From Anthopleura xanthogrammica (Eukaryota; Cnidaria; Anthozoa; Actiniaria; Actiniidae), in the NCBI GenBank assembly GCA_964019055.1, contig OZ025224.1, positions 7,020,194-7,084,193 of the forward strand: DNA of 64,000 bases, written 5' to 3'. This document shows, in pieces, positions 54,086 through 64,000 of the stretch. Both the position numbers and the translations under genes were made by a program. The notes under the pieces are model-generated. The model did not search any database. It worked only from the letters and a program-made list of their open reading frames with translations, and was not told where the DNA came from. How positions within the stretch are numbered: position 1 is the first letter of the stretch; each line of letters begins with the position of its first letter.

Positions 54086-55083
54086 GGGTTTCCTGTGTTG
54101 AATATTGATTATCGTCCCGGATGAGTTTGTTTATCACTAGATACTGTGCCGATAGTGAATTGATCAATCGTGATTTCATTGGAGCTGTAAGGTGAGTTAA
54201 TTTTAAGACTACTGAAGACAATCAGTCTTTTAGTATAGTTTGGTTATTGCTATTTACTGTATTTAGCAAAGCAAATAGAAATTGTATGGGCGATCACAAA
54301 AAAAGTTCAGGTTAATTTAACATTGGCAACGGCGATTCTTGCAGTATAAACTTATAAAATCTATACATTACCAAGTAGAACTTTACCAATGGTCAAGTTT
54401 GTAAACTTCCATAGCTTTTTTCTTTCACTAAAGACCACAATTTGATAATTACGGCAAGCTTAACCCATGCAAATCGAAATATAGGAGTCTTGTTCACGAC
54501 TGACGTTACACAAGCCGAGGTCAAGAGGGCATGTATTTTTCTTCAAATACCTCGCACGTTCGGGCCTCCCAAAAATCGTCGTTTTATTTACCCAAAAATT
54601 TTATTTTAGAAAATCACAGACTAGATGATGTTTGATCTTCAGAGTGGAGTTGTTCCTGGCAAAGCTATGTACCAAGTTGGAATATTGACTTCTGAAACTT
54701 GCCTATATTTTTGCGTGACCAAATACCGTCAACACAGGTGATGATGATAAATCTTGAAAATATTCTAGTTTTAATCAATCATAGTTCTGAAAACGGTAAA
54801 TGGTAGGCCAAAGACAGTTCTTTTTAGCTATGTCCTCAGTTTTACAAATTATGCTTTTATATTTCCATGCGAGCTGTCGAAATATCCCTTAATTTGAAGT
54901 CGTTTTCCTGGGTGTCCGGGGCATAAATCGAAAAAATGCCGTAAAAAAATAAATAAAGATCGGAATCAACTGAGAATTAGATTTTTAGAACTAGCTTTCG
55001 AAGACCTTTAATATGACAGAGTTTGAAAATTTTCGATTTTTCTATCTTGCATAGGTATAGGCGATAGTTAGGGAGAGCCCCTC
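54086..55083. repeat. Right terminal inverted repeat of the transposon
   Basis: About 998 bp complementary to 48017-49012; the outer 80 bp contain only two mismatches, near GCGATAGTTAGGG. Confidence 0.9.
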
Positions 55084-55087
55084 TTAA

Positions 55088-56687
55088 AAATCACCATAAG
55101 TTCTTTTCAAAATGACTTTTTTAAATATATCTTGTTGTTGTTGTTTTTGAAGCTGAAGGTGGTTGTTTGGTACGCCGAGTTTTAACTTTTTGTAATTATG
55201 ACTTTTACGCCAAACGCCGTTTAATATAAATAAAAATCAAGGCTGTCATGAATAAAACATAGGTTTAAATTTATTATTTTATCATAATAGCACAGTATTT
55301 GCTTTCAAAAATGCACAATGTCCACTTAGCTTGGTATTTAGCTGAGATTGCAGTGGATTTCTCCCTCTGATAGCTGAGAAAATCTTACTTTTTTATAGTT
55401 ATTTTGCACTGTCACTTATTTTTCGTTTAATGAATTGTTTCCTAGGAAATTACGGCTCTACTTTAACATTCAAATCATTTTCTTCCGTGATTTTCCGGGT
55501 TTTTTTTCCTCGAAAGGTTGAGCGTGTCTCTGTCCTCTGATATAAACACGGTAGTCAGCCAATCAGAGCGCGCGTAGTATCTCAAATATTTTATAATCAT
55601 TTATATCAATATCTCAATAGAAATCATTCTAATTCATACAACTAAAATTGATCATGGAAAACTATAACTTTCTTTTAATGTAGCGTTGCTATGAACTGAC
55701 CTTTGTATGGGACCTGTGTCCTGTTGGTCAGACCCTAAACCGATCGAGTAGCCCATTGCATTTTTTTTTTTTTTTCATTTTTTGTGAATTATTTTTGAAG
55801 CTGTAATTTGTACTGTAAGTTTGTATTTTGATATCTGTGTATTTAATTCTAATTACCTTTGAGGTGGAGCGCTGTTTTCTCTTAAACTAGTAGAAGTATG
55901 TGGACCAAACTTAGCACACATCGTTTCCTGGCGCTAAGCAAAAGAGCTTATGTATTATATTGTAGTTCTCGGCGTTTTCTTGGCCGCTGGCCTCAACGAC
56001 GCGGCAAACGTTTGACGTCTGAACTGGACCTTATATGATCTTTCATGTGAGTGATGTAGCAAGTATCAGTGTATGAGGCATAAGAATTCCATTACCCGTT
56101 GTTTCAAGACCTTCAAAAGCCTAAGGAGCCACTTTATAAAATTAAAATTATAAATTCAGCTAGAATGGTATTCAGTTGAAAATATATCGTTTATTCCTTC
56201 AGGACCAGAGGTTAATTATTATAAGTAAAAGCATGAGCTGAGAGTGAACATAAAAGAGTTAAGGAAGAAAAGAATGAAAGGAAGAAAGCGAGAGGAGGAA
56301 AAATAGGGAAGAAAAGGATAAAGAATGAAAGAGATAGAAAATGAAAACGAAGGAAGGGAAAAAGAAAAAGAAAGAAAGAAAAAAGAAATAGGAAATAGGA
56401 AATATGATTAGGAAGAAATAAAGGAACATAGCTGAGAAAGAAATAAGAAAAGAAAGGAAGTGGAACATACAAGTGTTACATTGTCTGTTTGTTTTTTACA
56501 CAACTGACGTAGCGAAGATCAAAATTGCTGAAAGGAAAAGTAGGTTCCAGAAATCTTGAGACCTCAGAGTCGATCCACTGCCCCCAAGAAAATTAAGATC
56601 TGAAATAACAAAAGCAAATCCGCAGATGAGAACAATCTTTTAAATTGTGCAACAAAAGACTAATGAAACCAAGCCACTGAGTGTTTG

Positions 56688-56688
<1 letters not shown>
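55088..56688. other. Intergenic block, second copy, right part
   Basis: Continues 27479-27620, then jumps to the equivalent of 29399-30859, so it lacks the 1.78 kb stretch. Includes the purine-rich low-complexity tract (56245-56468). No gene recognised. Confidence 0.6.
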
Positions 56689-56727
<39 letters not shown>

Positions 56728-56729
<2 letters not shown>

Positions 56730-57850
56730 TCTGTATTTATATAGCGCAAAATTTCATGGAATGTTCAAGTGCACTTTACAATAAGAAAGTTAAATTAAAT
56801 AAAATTAATAAAAAGTTAAATTAGATGAATAGGAATATCAAGTACTTAGCGAAAATACGCTATATTAGATAAGTGGGTCTTTAGTTGAGACTTAAATAAT
56901 GTCAATGAGTCACATCTTCTTAAAGCACATGGGAGATTGTTCCATAATGTTGCAGCAGCTACAGTGAACGATCGGTCACCAAGTGTCTTCTTAGACTTGA
57001 TAGAAGGGACTTAAATGCAGTTGGAGCTTGAGGACCGTAGGCTGTAGCGAGTATTGTCGTAGGGGCGCACCAGGTCGTTGAGGTACATAGGAGCAAGTCC
57101 CTTGAAGGACTTTAAACGTTATGACCAAGATTTTAAATGGAATTCTTGAATCCACAGGAAGCCAATGTAGGTCTACTAGGTAGGGAGTAATGTGGCAGAA
57201 TTTTGCCAAACAGTAGATCAGTCTCGCGGCAGCGTTTTGGACACGCTGAACTTTCTCGATCTGATAAGCTGGAAGATTGTGTAGCACGCTATTGCAGTAG
57301 TCTAGTCTTGATGTTACTAGAGCGTGAATGAGTTTCTCTGCAGTCTCACGAGAGAGGTACCTTCGTATTCTCCTGATATTGTAGAGGTGAAAAAATGCAG
57401 ATGAACAGGTCTTTGAAACGTGAGTGGACATGGATAGATTAGAATCAAGCCAGACCCCTAGGTTACGTGCTTTTGTGGAAGGGGAAATGGCTGAACTCCC
57501 AATGGTGACACTGTCGATGGTAACCTTATCCAGTTTATGTTTAGTTCCGATGATAAGAAACTCAGTTTTACTATCGTTTACCTTGAGACGATCACATAAC
57601 ATCCATCTTCTAATGTCAGTTACGCAGGCTTCCAAAGAGATGAGTGCGGATTCCTGTTTATCTAAACAATCGGGTTTGAATGATATATAAACCTGCGTGT
57701 CATCGGCGTCATAAGCGTGTATATTAGGCAGATGATGTTTTACAATATCAAAGAGTTTGCTCGTGTAAATTATAAACAGGATAGGTCCTAAGCAGGAACT
57801 TTGTGGTACACCACATGAAAGAAGAAAAAAGCCATCTCCATCAAATCCTT
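56728..57850 (-). pseudogene. CR1/L2-like LINE remnant, second copy
   Basis: Near-identical copy of 30912-32035 with the same extra codon in the catalytic box, the same frame shift and the same stop. A Glu to Val change distinguishes it (HALVTSRLDYC here). It is a passenger of the segmental duplication, not an independent insertion. Confidence 0.85.
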
Positions 57851-58196
57851 TCTTACACTTATTATAAGTAATAGCATGACTTGAGGGTGATTAGTGATTA
57901 AATGTCCCCGAAAGCCGAGGGAGGTTTTGTTGAAGTCCCGAGCGAGTTTAGTGCTTGTGTATATTAGTTATTATAATTAGTCAATGTGTCGGTAAACACA
58001 AACACACATCACTGTTCAACCATTCCAACGAACTAGAATGAAATCAAGTTCGTTAAGCCAAGATATAATTTGAGGCACACCCATCGGTAAATTTAGGCAA
58101 AGCAGAGATGAAAAGTTCTCAGTCCAGCAAATTAAACAGGGCAACTGCGGACTTAGATTGGAATCAAGTATGGTACATGTTAAAGGGACGGATCCA
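57851..58196. other. Intergenic DNA, second copy of 32036-32381
   Basis: Almost identical to its counterpart; no gene recognised. Confidence 0.45.
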
Positions 58197-58662
58197 GGAT
58201 TTTGTTCAGGCAGGGGCGCAGGGCACAAAGTCAGCCGAGGGGGGTGCAACCCTCAGAATCAAAGAAACTTCATTCTAGTAAGATAACAGACATTGTTTTG
58301 TATAAAGGGGAAAATGCACCCGAGTATGTTGAATCAAAGGTTTTCTTCCTGTTTTCTGGTTTTCCGCCCTCTGCAGAACCTAACAGGCTACATTCCAATT
58401 CGATCTGTGAGTAAGTCAGCTATTTATAGATAACAGAATATGTTGGAATTCCATCCCCCCACCCCGTTGGCTCAGTTGGTTGGGCACCGAACTTCATGCG
58501 GGAGGTTGTGGTTGAAGTAGTCCCGGTCAGTCCAATACTCAGGGTCTTAAAATAACTGATGAGAATACGCTGCCTTTGTGACTCGGATGACCACGTTAAT
58601 GGCGGTCACGTCACCAATCAACTAGTGACGTTCAAAGAGGACCACGAGTTTATCAGTAAATA

Positions 58663-58733
58663 TACCGCCGCCCGGTTGGCTCACTTGGTTAAGCACCGAA
58701 CTTTCGTGCGGGAGGTCGTGGTTCGAGTCCCGG

Positions 58734-58795
<62 letters not shown>

Positions 58796-59039
58796 TGCAA
58801 ATGGTTAGAGTTTCGAGTGGCTCGGATGACCACTTTAAATGGCGGTCCCGTCTCTCCACACTTCATCACTAACCAATATCGGAGGGACGTAAAAGAACCA
58901 CTGAGGACGTAAAGAAACCCTGGCAGTGACCACCCTCAGTGTCTACACCTTATACTAACCACCTGTCATGATTGTAAAGCGCCTTTGATTATATATACAT
59001 AGAAAGGGCGCTATATGAATTATGAATCATTATCATTAT
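58663..59039 (+). mobile_element. tRNA-derived SINE, cassette G
   Basis: Same SINE at the same site in the unit, with both polymerase III boxes intact. Confidence 0.85.
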
Positions 59040-59512
59040 AAATTACTGTCAAGTGTTGTCCTCTATATAAATAACGTTAATTTTTTCTATTTGTTTGTTT
59101 AAAAAGCATTGGTATTGTTCAAGTTCAAATTTTTTACATTAAAGTTGATTTTTATGAATGATTTGCTCTTAAACGAGGCTAAATCTGTACAAATGAGCCT
59201 GTAGTCAAGGAACACAGCGGTATTTACTGAATATACCTCTTTAGCTCGGGTGTAATGGACACACGTGAAAAACGTCTGCGCATGCTCTAAGTCTGTATGC
59301 AAATTAGTCGAAAGTGTCTTCGTGCTGTTCTAAAAATATTCAAATTTGACTTTCACACTTGCCTGAAGAATAGACTTTACAAAATGCCAAAACTTAAAGT
59401 CAGTTCTTGAAACTTACGGTTTATTCTTTCATATTGTCTTTATTAATACAGTATCTTGGTCCCTCGAAAGTATACCCACGAAATTGTTTGTATACTCGGA
59501 GAAAACAAGCGT

Positions 59513-60735
59513 TTATTTTCTCACTAAAACTCTTGTAAATTCTTGGAAAGCGTGCTGAAGCGTGTTGTTCTCTAGCGTCGGTGTAATGTTTTCCCATTCC
59601 AGAGCACGCGTCATTCTCTTGAGAATAAAATCCTTTGAATTGTATCCATATTCATGTGTTATCTGATGCGCAACTGCTAAACAAAGAAATGATACCCTAG
59701 AGAATGACACGTGGTCTGAAATAGGAAAACATTACACCCAAGCTGACTAGGTTTACTAGGAATGGGACTATTCTATTACCAACCTGTACAATTGTTTCCA
59801 TCTCCAGTGAACCCTGCCTGACAAGTACATTTATAGCTGCCAGGCGAGTTAGTACAATCTGAATACTTGCTCTTGCACTTACTGGTACCATCATCAAGAT
59901 TACATTCGTCAATATCTACACATTTATATCCGTCGCCTTTGTAACCATGGTTACATTGACAAGTGAAAGAGCCGTCAGTGTTGGTGCAACGAGCATGTGG
60001 GGAACACGGAGAATTGGAACATTCATCGATATCTTTGCATATGAATGGACTGCTATTCAGCTGATGAAATCCTGTAAAAACAGTACAAAACATTTACCAC
60101 TCATACGATAATCATTCTTATGGAAAGCCATTTCAGTTTTATGGCATGTCTTACCGTGTAAGTGTTGTAAGTAAGTACCGTACGTTTCCCACTCTTACGA
60201 TAATCATTCTTATGGAAAGCCATTTCAGTGTTAAGGCATGTCTTACCGTGTAAGTGTTGTAAGTAAGTACCGTACGTTTCCCACTCATACGATAATCATT
60301 CTTATGGAAAGCCATTTCAGTGTTAAGGCATTTCGTACCGTGTGAGTGTTGTAAGTCAATACCGTACGTTTTCCACCCAAACGATAACAATTCTAACTAG
60401 AAGCCATTTCAGTGTTAAAGAATTTCTTACCGTGTAACTCATGCGATAAATTCTTATTGGAAGCCATTTCAATGTTACGGCATGTCGCTGTCGTGTACGT
60501 GCTGTAAGTCATTACCATGTGTTTCCCACTCATACGATACTGAACTATTCTTACGGGAAGCCATTCCAATATCGTATGGTAAGTGTACGTTCTGTAAGTC
60601 AATCCCATGAAAATCACGATAATAGTGTTCAGTACTTCAATCACTTACCTTTCTTACAGAAACAATTGTATGATCCAGGAATATTTTTGCAATCTGCGAA
60701 TGGTCCACAAGTATTATTTTTGCATTCGTCAATGT
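59513..60735 (-). CDS. Cassette G: exons 7-9 only (partial gene)
   Basis: Exon 7 at 60649-60735, exon 8 at 59784-60071, exon 9 at 59513-59676; all open, with GT-AG borders and phase 1. Exon 8 differs from D by Thr to Pro (NSSPFIC). No 5' exons are present in the unit. A full gene would be expected to the right, beyond the window, if the arrangement of D, E and C repeats. Confidence 0.6.
60072..60648 (-). repeat. Intron 7 repeat, cassette G
   Basis: 577 bp, the longest version of the roughly 92-bp-unit array in the window. Confidence 0.75.
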
Positions 60736-61628
60736 CTACAAGTAAAAGTTAGGATTATTTCGTTTAGTCATATGAAAAGCTACAAAGATAAGGCCAACAA
60801 AGATTATGGATAAATATACTTTAAATGTCCCAAACGCGTGCTTGACAACAACTAATTCACTTGAGGTATTTTACCAATTACATTTTTAACTTCTGTGAAC
60901 TCGAACATGTAACATTACAGGCTGCCAAAGTGAGGTGTTACACTGCAACGCGATCTCAGCAACTTGAAGCGACTTGAAAAATATGCCTTAAAATTGCGAG
61001 AAAAGGTGTTGCATGCAAGACAAATTGCTGGGAAAATTACACAGTGTAAAAGGACCTTCAGTTAAAGCTGCAGTATTTGTCATGATTTTTTTTTGTTGGA
61101 TACAGAATGTTTCCCATGATCTCAGCTTTGTAGGTTTTTGATGACTAACTTGATTAAAATAGGATTTTGTTCAGGCAGGGGCGCAGGGCACAAAGTCAGC
61201 CGAGGGGGGTGCAACCCTCAGAATCAAAGAAACTTCATTCTAGTAAGATAACAGACATTGTTTTGTATAAAGGGGAAAATGCACCCGAGTATGTTGAATC
61301 AAAGGTTTTCTTCCTGTTTTCTGGTTTTCCGCCCTCCGCAGAACCTAACAGGCTACATTCCAATTCGATCTGTGAGTAAGTCAGCTATTTATAGATAACA
61401 GAATATGTTGGAATTCCATCCCCCCCACCCCGTTGGCTCAGTTGGTTGGGCACCGAACTTCATGCGGGAGGTTGTGGTTGAAGTAGTCCCGGTCAGTCCA
61501 ATACTCAGGGTCTTAAAATAACTGATGAGAATACGCTGCCTTTGTGACTCGGATGACCACGTTAATGGCGGTCACGTCACCAATCAACTAGTGACGTTCA
61601 AAGAGGACCACGAGTTTATCAGTAAATA

Positions 61629-61699
61629 TACCGCCGCCCGGTTGGCTCACTTGGTTAAGCACCGAACTTTCGTGCGGGAGGTCGTGGTTCGAGTCCCGG

Positions 61700-61761
<62 letters not shown>

Positions 61762-62005
61762 TGCAAATGGTTAGAGTTTCGAGTGGCTCGGATGACCACT
61801 TTAAATGGCGGTCCCGTCTCTCCACACTTCATCACTAACCAATATCGGAGGGACGTAAAAGAACCACTGAGGACGTAAAGAAACCCTGGCAGTGACCACC
61901 CTCAGTGTCTACACCTTATACTAACCACCTGTCATGATTGTAAAGCGCCTTTGATTATATATACATAGAAAGGGCGCTATATGAATTATGAATCATTATC
62001 ATTAT
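61629..62005 (+). mobile_element. tRNA-derived SINE, cassette H
   Basis: Same SINE and same insertion site as in the other cassettes. Confidence 0.85.
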
Positions 62006-62478
62006 AAATTACTGTCAAGTGTTGTCCTCTATATAAATAACGTTAATTTTTTCTATTTGTTTGTTTAAAAAGCATTGGTATTGTTCAAGTTCAAATTTTT
62101 TACATTAAAGTTGATTTTTATGAATGATTTGCTCTTAAACGAGGCTAAATCTGTACAAATGAGCCTGTAGTCAAGGAACACAGCGGTATTTACTGAATAT
62201 ACCTCTTTAGCTCGGGTGTAATGGACACACGTGAAAAACGTCTGCGCATGCTCTAAGTCTGTATGCAAATTAGTCGAAAGTGTCTTCGTGCTGTTCTAAA
62301 AATATTCAAATTTGACTTTCACACTTGCCTGAAGAATAGACTTTACAAAATGCCAAAACTTAAAGTCAGTTCTTGAAACTTACGGTTTATTCTTTCATAT
62401 TGTCTTTATTAATACAGTATCTTGGTCCCTCGAAAGTATACCCACGAAATTGTTTGTATACTCGGAGAAAACAAGCGT

Positions 62479-63606
62479 TTATTTTCTCACTAAAACTCTT
62501 GTAAATTCTTGGAAAGCGTGCTGAAGCGTGTTGTTCTCTAGCGTCGGTGTAATGTTTTCCCATTCCAGAGCACGCGTCATTCTCTTGAGAATAAAATCCT
62601 TTGAATTGTATCCATATTCATGTGTTATCTGATGCGCAACTGCTAAACAAAGAAATGATACCCTAGAGAATGACACGTGGTCTGAAATAGGAAAACATTA
62701 CACCCAAGCTGACTAGGTTTACTAGGAATGGGACTATTCTATTACCAACCTGTACAATTGTTTCCATCTCCAGTGAACCCTGCCTGACAAGTACATTTAT
62801 AGCTGCCAGGCGAGTTAGTACAATCTGAATACTTGCTCTTGCACTTACTGGTACCATCATCAAGATTACATTCGTCAATATCTACACATTTATATCCGTC
62901 GCCTTTGTAACCATGGTTACATTGACAAGTGAAAGAGCCGTCAGTGTTGGTGCAACGAGCATGTGGGGAACACGGAGAATTGGAACATTCATCGATATCT
63001 TTGCATATGAATGTACTGCTATTCAGCTGCTGAAATCCTGTAAAAACAGTACAAAACAGTTACCACTTACGATAATCATTCTTACGGAAAGCCATTTCAG
63101 TTTTATGGCATGTCTTACCGTGTAAGTGTTGTAAGTAAGTACCGTACGTTTCTCACTCTTACGATAATCATTCTTATGGAAAGCCATTTCAGTGTTAAGG
63201 CATGTCTTACCGTGTGAGTGTTGTAAGTCAATACCGTACGTTTTCCACCCAAACGATAACAATTCTAACTAGAAGCCATTTCAGTGTTAAAGAATTTCTT
63301 ACCGTGTAACTCATGCGATAAATTCTTATTGGAAGCCATTTCAATGTTACGGCATGTCGCACCGTGTACGTGCTGTAAGTCATTACCATATGTTTCCCAC
63401 TCATACGATACTGAACTATTCTTACGGGAAGCCATTCCAATATCGTATGGTAAGTGTAAGTTCTGTAAGTCAATCCCATGAAAATCACGATAATATTGTT
63501 CAGAACTTCAATCACTTACCTTTCTTACAGCTACAATTGTATGATCCAGGAATATTTTTGCAATCTGCGAATGGTCCACAAGTATTATTTTTGCATTCGT
63601 CAATGT
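62479..63606 (-). CDS. Cassette H: exons 7-9 (partial; upstream exons not in window)
   Basis: Exon 7 at 63520-63606, exon 8 at 62750-63037, exon 9 at 62479-62642; all open with phase 1. Exon 7 and its left flank match gene C (CSCKKG, TAATATTGTTCAG), while the intron 6 sequence at the window end (CTCAACTTT) matches D and E. It is therefore a mosaic. Whether exon 6 and a full gene follow cannot be seen. Confidence 0.6.
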
Positions 63607-64000
63607 CTACAAGTAAAAGTTAGGATTATTTCGTTTAGTCATATGAAAAGCTACAAAGATAAGGCCAACAAAGATTATGGATAAATATACTTTAAATGTC
63701 CCAAACGCGTGCTTGACAACAACTAATTCACTTGAGGTATTTTACCAATTACATTTTTAACTTCTGTGAACTCGAACATGTAACATTACAGGCTGCCAAA
63801 GTGAGGTGTTACACTGCAACGCGATCTCAGCAACTTGAAGCGACTTGAAAAATATGCCTTAAAATTGCGAGAAAAGGTGTTGCATGCAAGACAAATTGCT
63901 GGGAAAATTACACAGTGTAAAAGGACCTTCAGTTAAAGCTGCAGTATTTGTCATGATTTTTTTTTGTTGGATACAGAATGTTTCCCATGATCTCAACTTT

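Larger units (their letters stand above)
48017..55083 (-). mobile_element. 7.07 kb TTAA-inserting DNA transposon with ~1 kb TIRs
   Basis: Begins GAGGGGCTCTCCC and ends with its complement; TTAA duplicated at 48013-48016 and 55084-55087. The paralogous empty site keeps a single TTAA at 27475-27478, so the borders are certain. Inverted repeats run 48017-49012 and 54086-55083 with few mismatches. Inside, a four-exon minus-strand gene codes a DDE-like protein. TTAA targeting is typical of piggyBac and Kolobok elements; the protein does not look like piggyBac, so a Kolobok-like or unclassified family is more likely. Secondary insertions (LINE 3' end, hAT-like MITE) lie inside. Confidence 0.9.
58197..61161. 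repeat. Tandem cassette unit G, 2965 bp
   Basis: Same borders as units D and E, about 94 bp longer because intron 7 has one more repeat unit. By position it is the counterpart of unit D, with which it shares GFHQL in exon 8. Confidence 0.9.
61162..64000. repeat. Tandem cassette unit H, cut by the window end
   Basis: Starts at the usual GGATTTTGTTCAGG border; its end lies just beyond the window. Contains both SINEs and exons 9, 8 and 7. Confidence 0.85.

Overview
The window is eukaryotic, nuclear and very repeat-rich. Secreted cysteine-rich multi-exon genes, GT-AG introns, a BEL/Pao LTR retrotransposon, tRNA-derived SINEs, CR1/L2-like LINE fragments and several families of foldback or TTAA-flanked elements suggest an early-branching metazoan, most likely an anthozoan such as a coral. 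The taxon is inferred from gene and repeat style; no marker gene is present.

The backbone is a tandem array of one minus-strand gene family. I reconstruct nine coding exons from splice signals and codon phase: signal peptide, an unrecognised 97-residue domain, a two-exon F5/8 type C (discoidin) domain, a linker, four EGF-like domains and a short tail, 526 residues in all. Three complete copies lie at 16435-8417 (A), 26139-17965 (B) and 46820-39443 (C). Four more units carry only the last three exons (two and a half EGF domains plus the tail) as a 2.87-2.97 kb tandem cassette: D and E just downstream of gene C, and G and H at the right end. All cassette exons remain open and in the same splice phase, so they could be decayed copies, alternative 3' ends or raw material for EGF-domain expansion.

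Region by region: 1-781 is the 5' flank of a further copy to the left plus a degenerate unit border; 782-7923 is a young BEL/Pao element with one intact 2050-codon gag-pol ORF; 8.4-16.4 kb gene A; 16.4-17.9 kb border; 18-26.1 kb gene B; 26.4-32.4 kb intergenic DNA with palindromic elements, a Crypton-like remnant and a dead LINE; 32.4-38.1 kb cassettes D and E; 38.1-46.8 kb gene C; 47.1-58.2 kb a second copy of the 26.4-32.4 kb intergenic DNA, interrupted at 48017-55083 by a 7.07 kb DNA transposon with about 1 kb terminal inverted repeats and a TTAA target duplication (the empty site is preserved at 27475-27478); 58.2-64 kb cassettes G and H.

The gene introns are largely made of tandem repeats: a 21-bp minisatellite (intron 3), a GAGAC pentanucleotide (intron 5), an 8-bp repeat 40 nt from an acceptor (intron 2) and a roughly 92-bp repeat (intron 7). 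Copy number differs sharply among gene copies while the flanking intron sequence stays constant. These repeats produce most of the long but meaningless open frames. All splice models and family names come from reading the sequence alone; no database search or transcript data were available.
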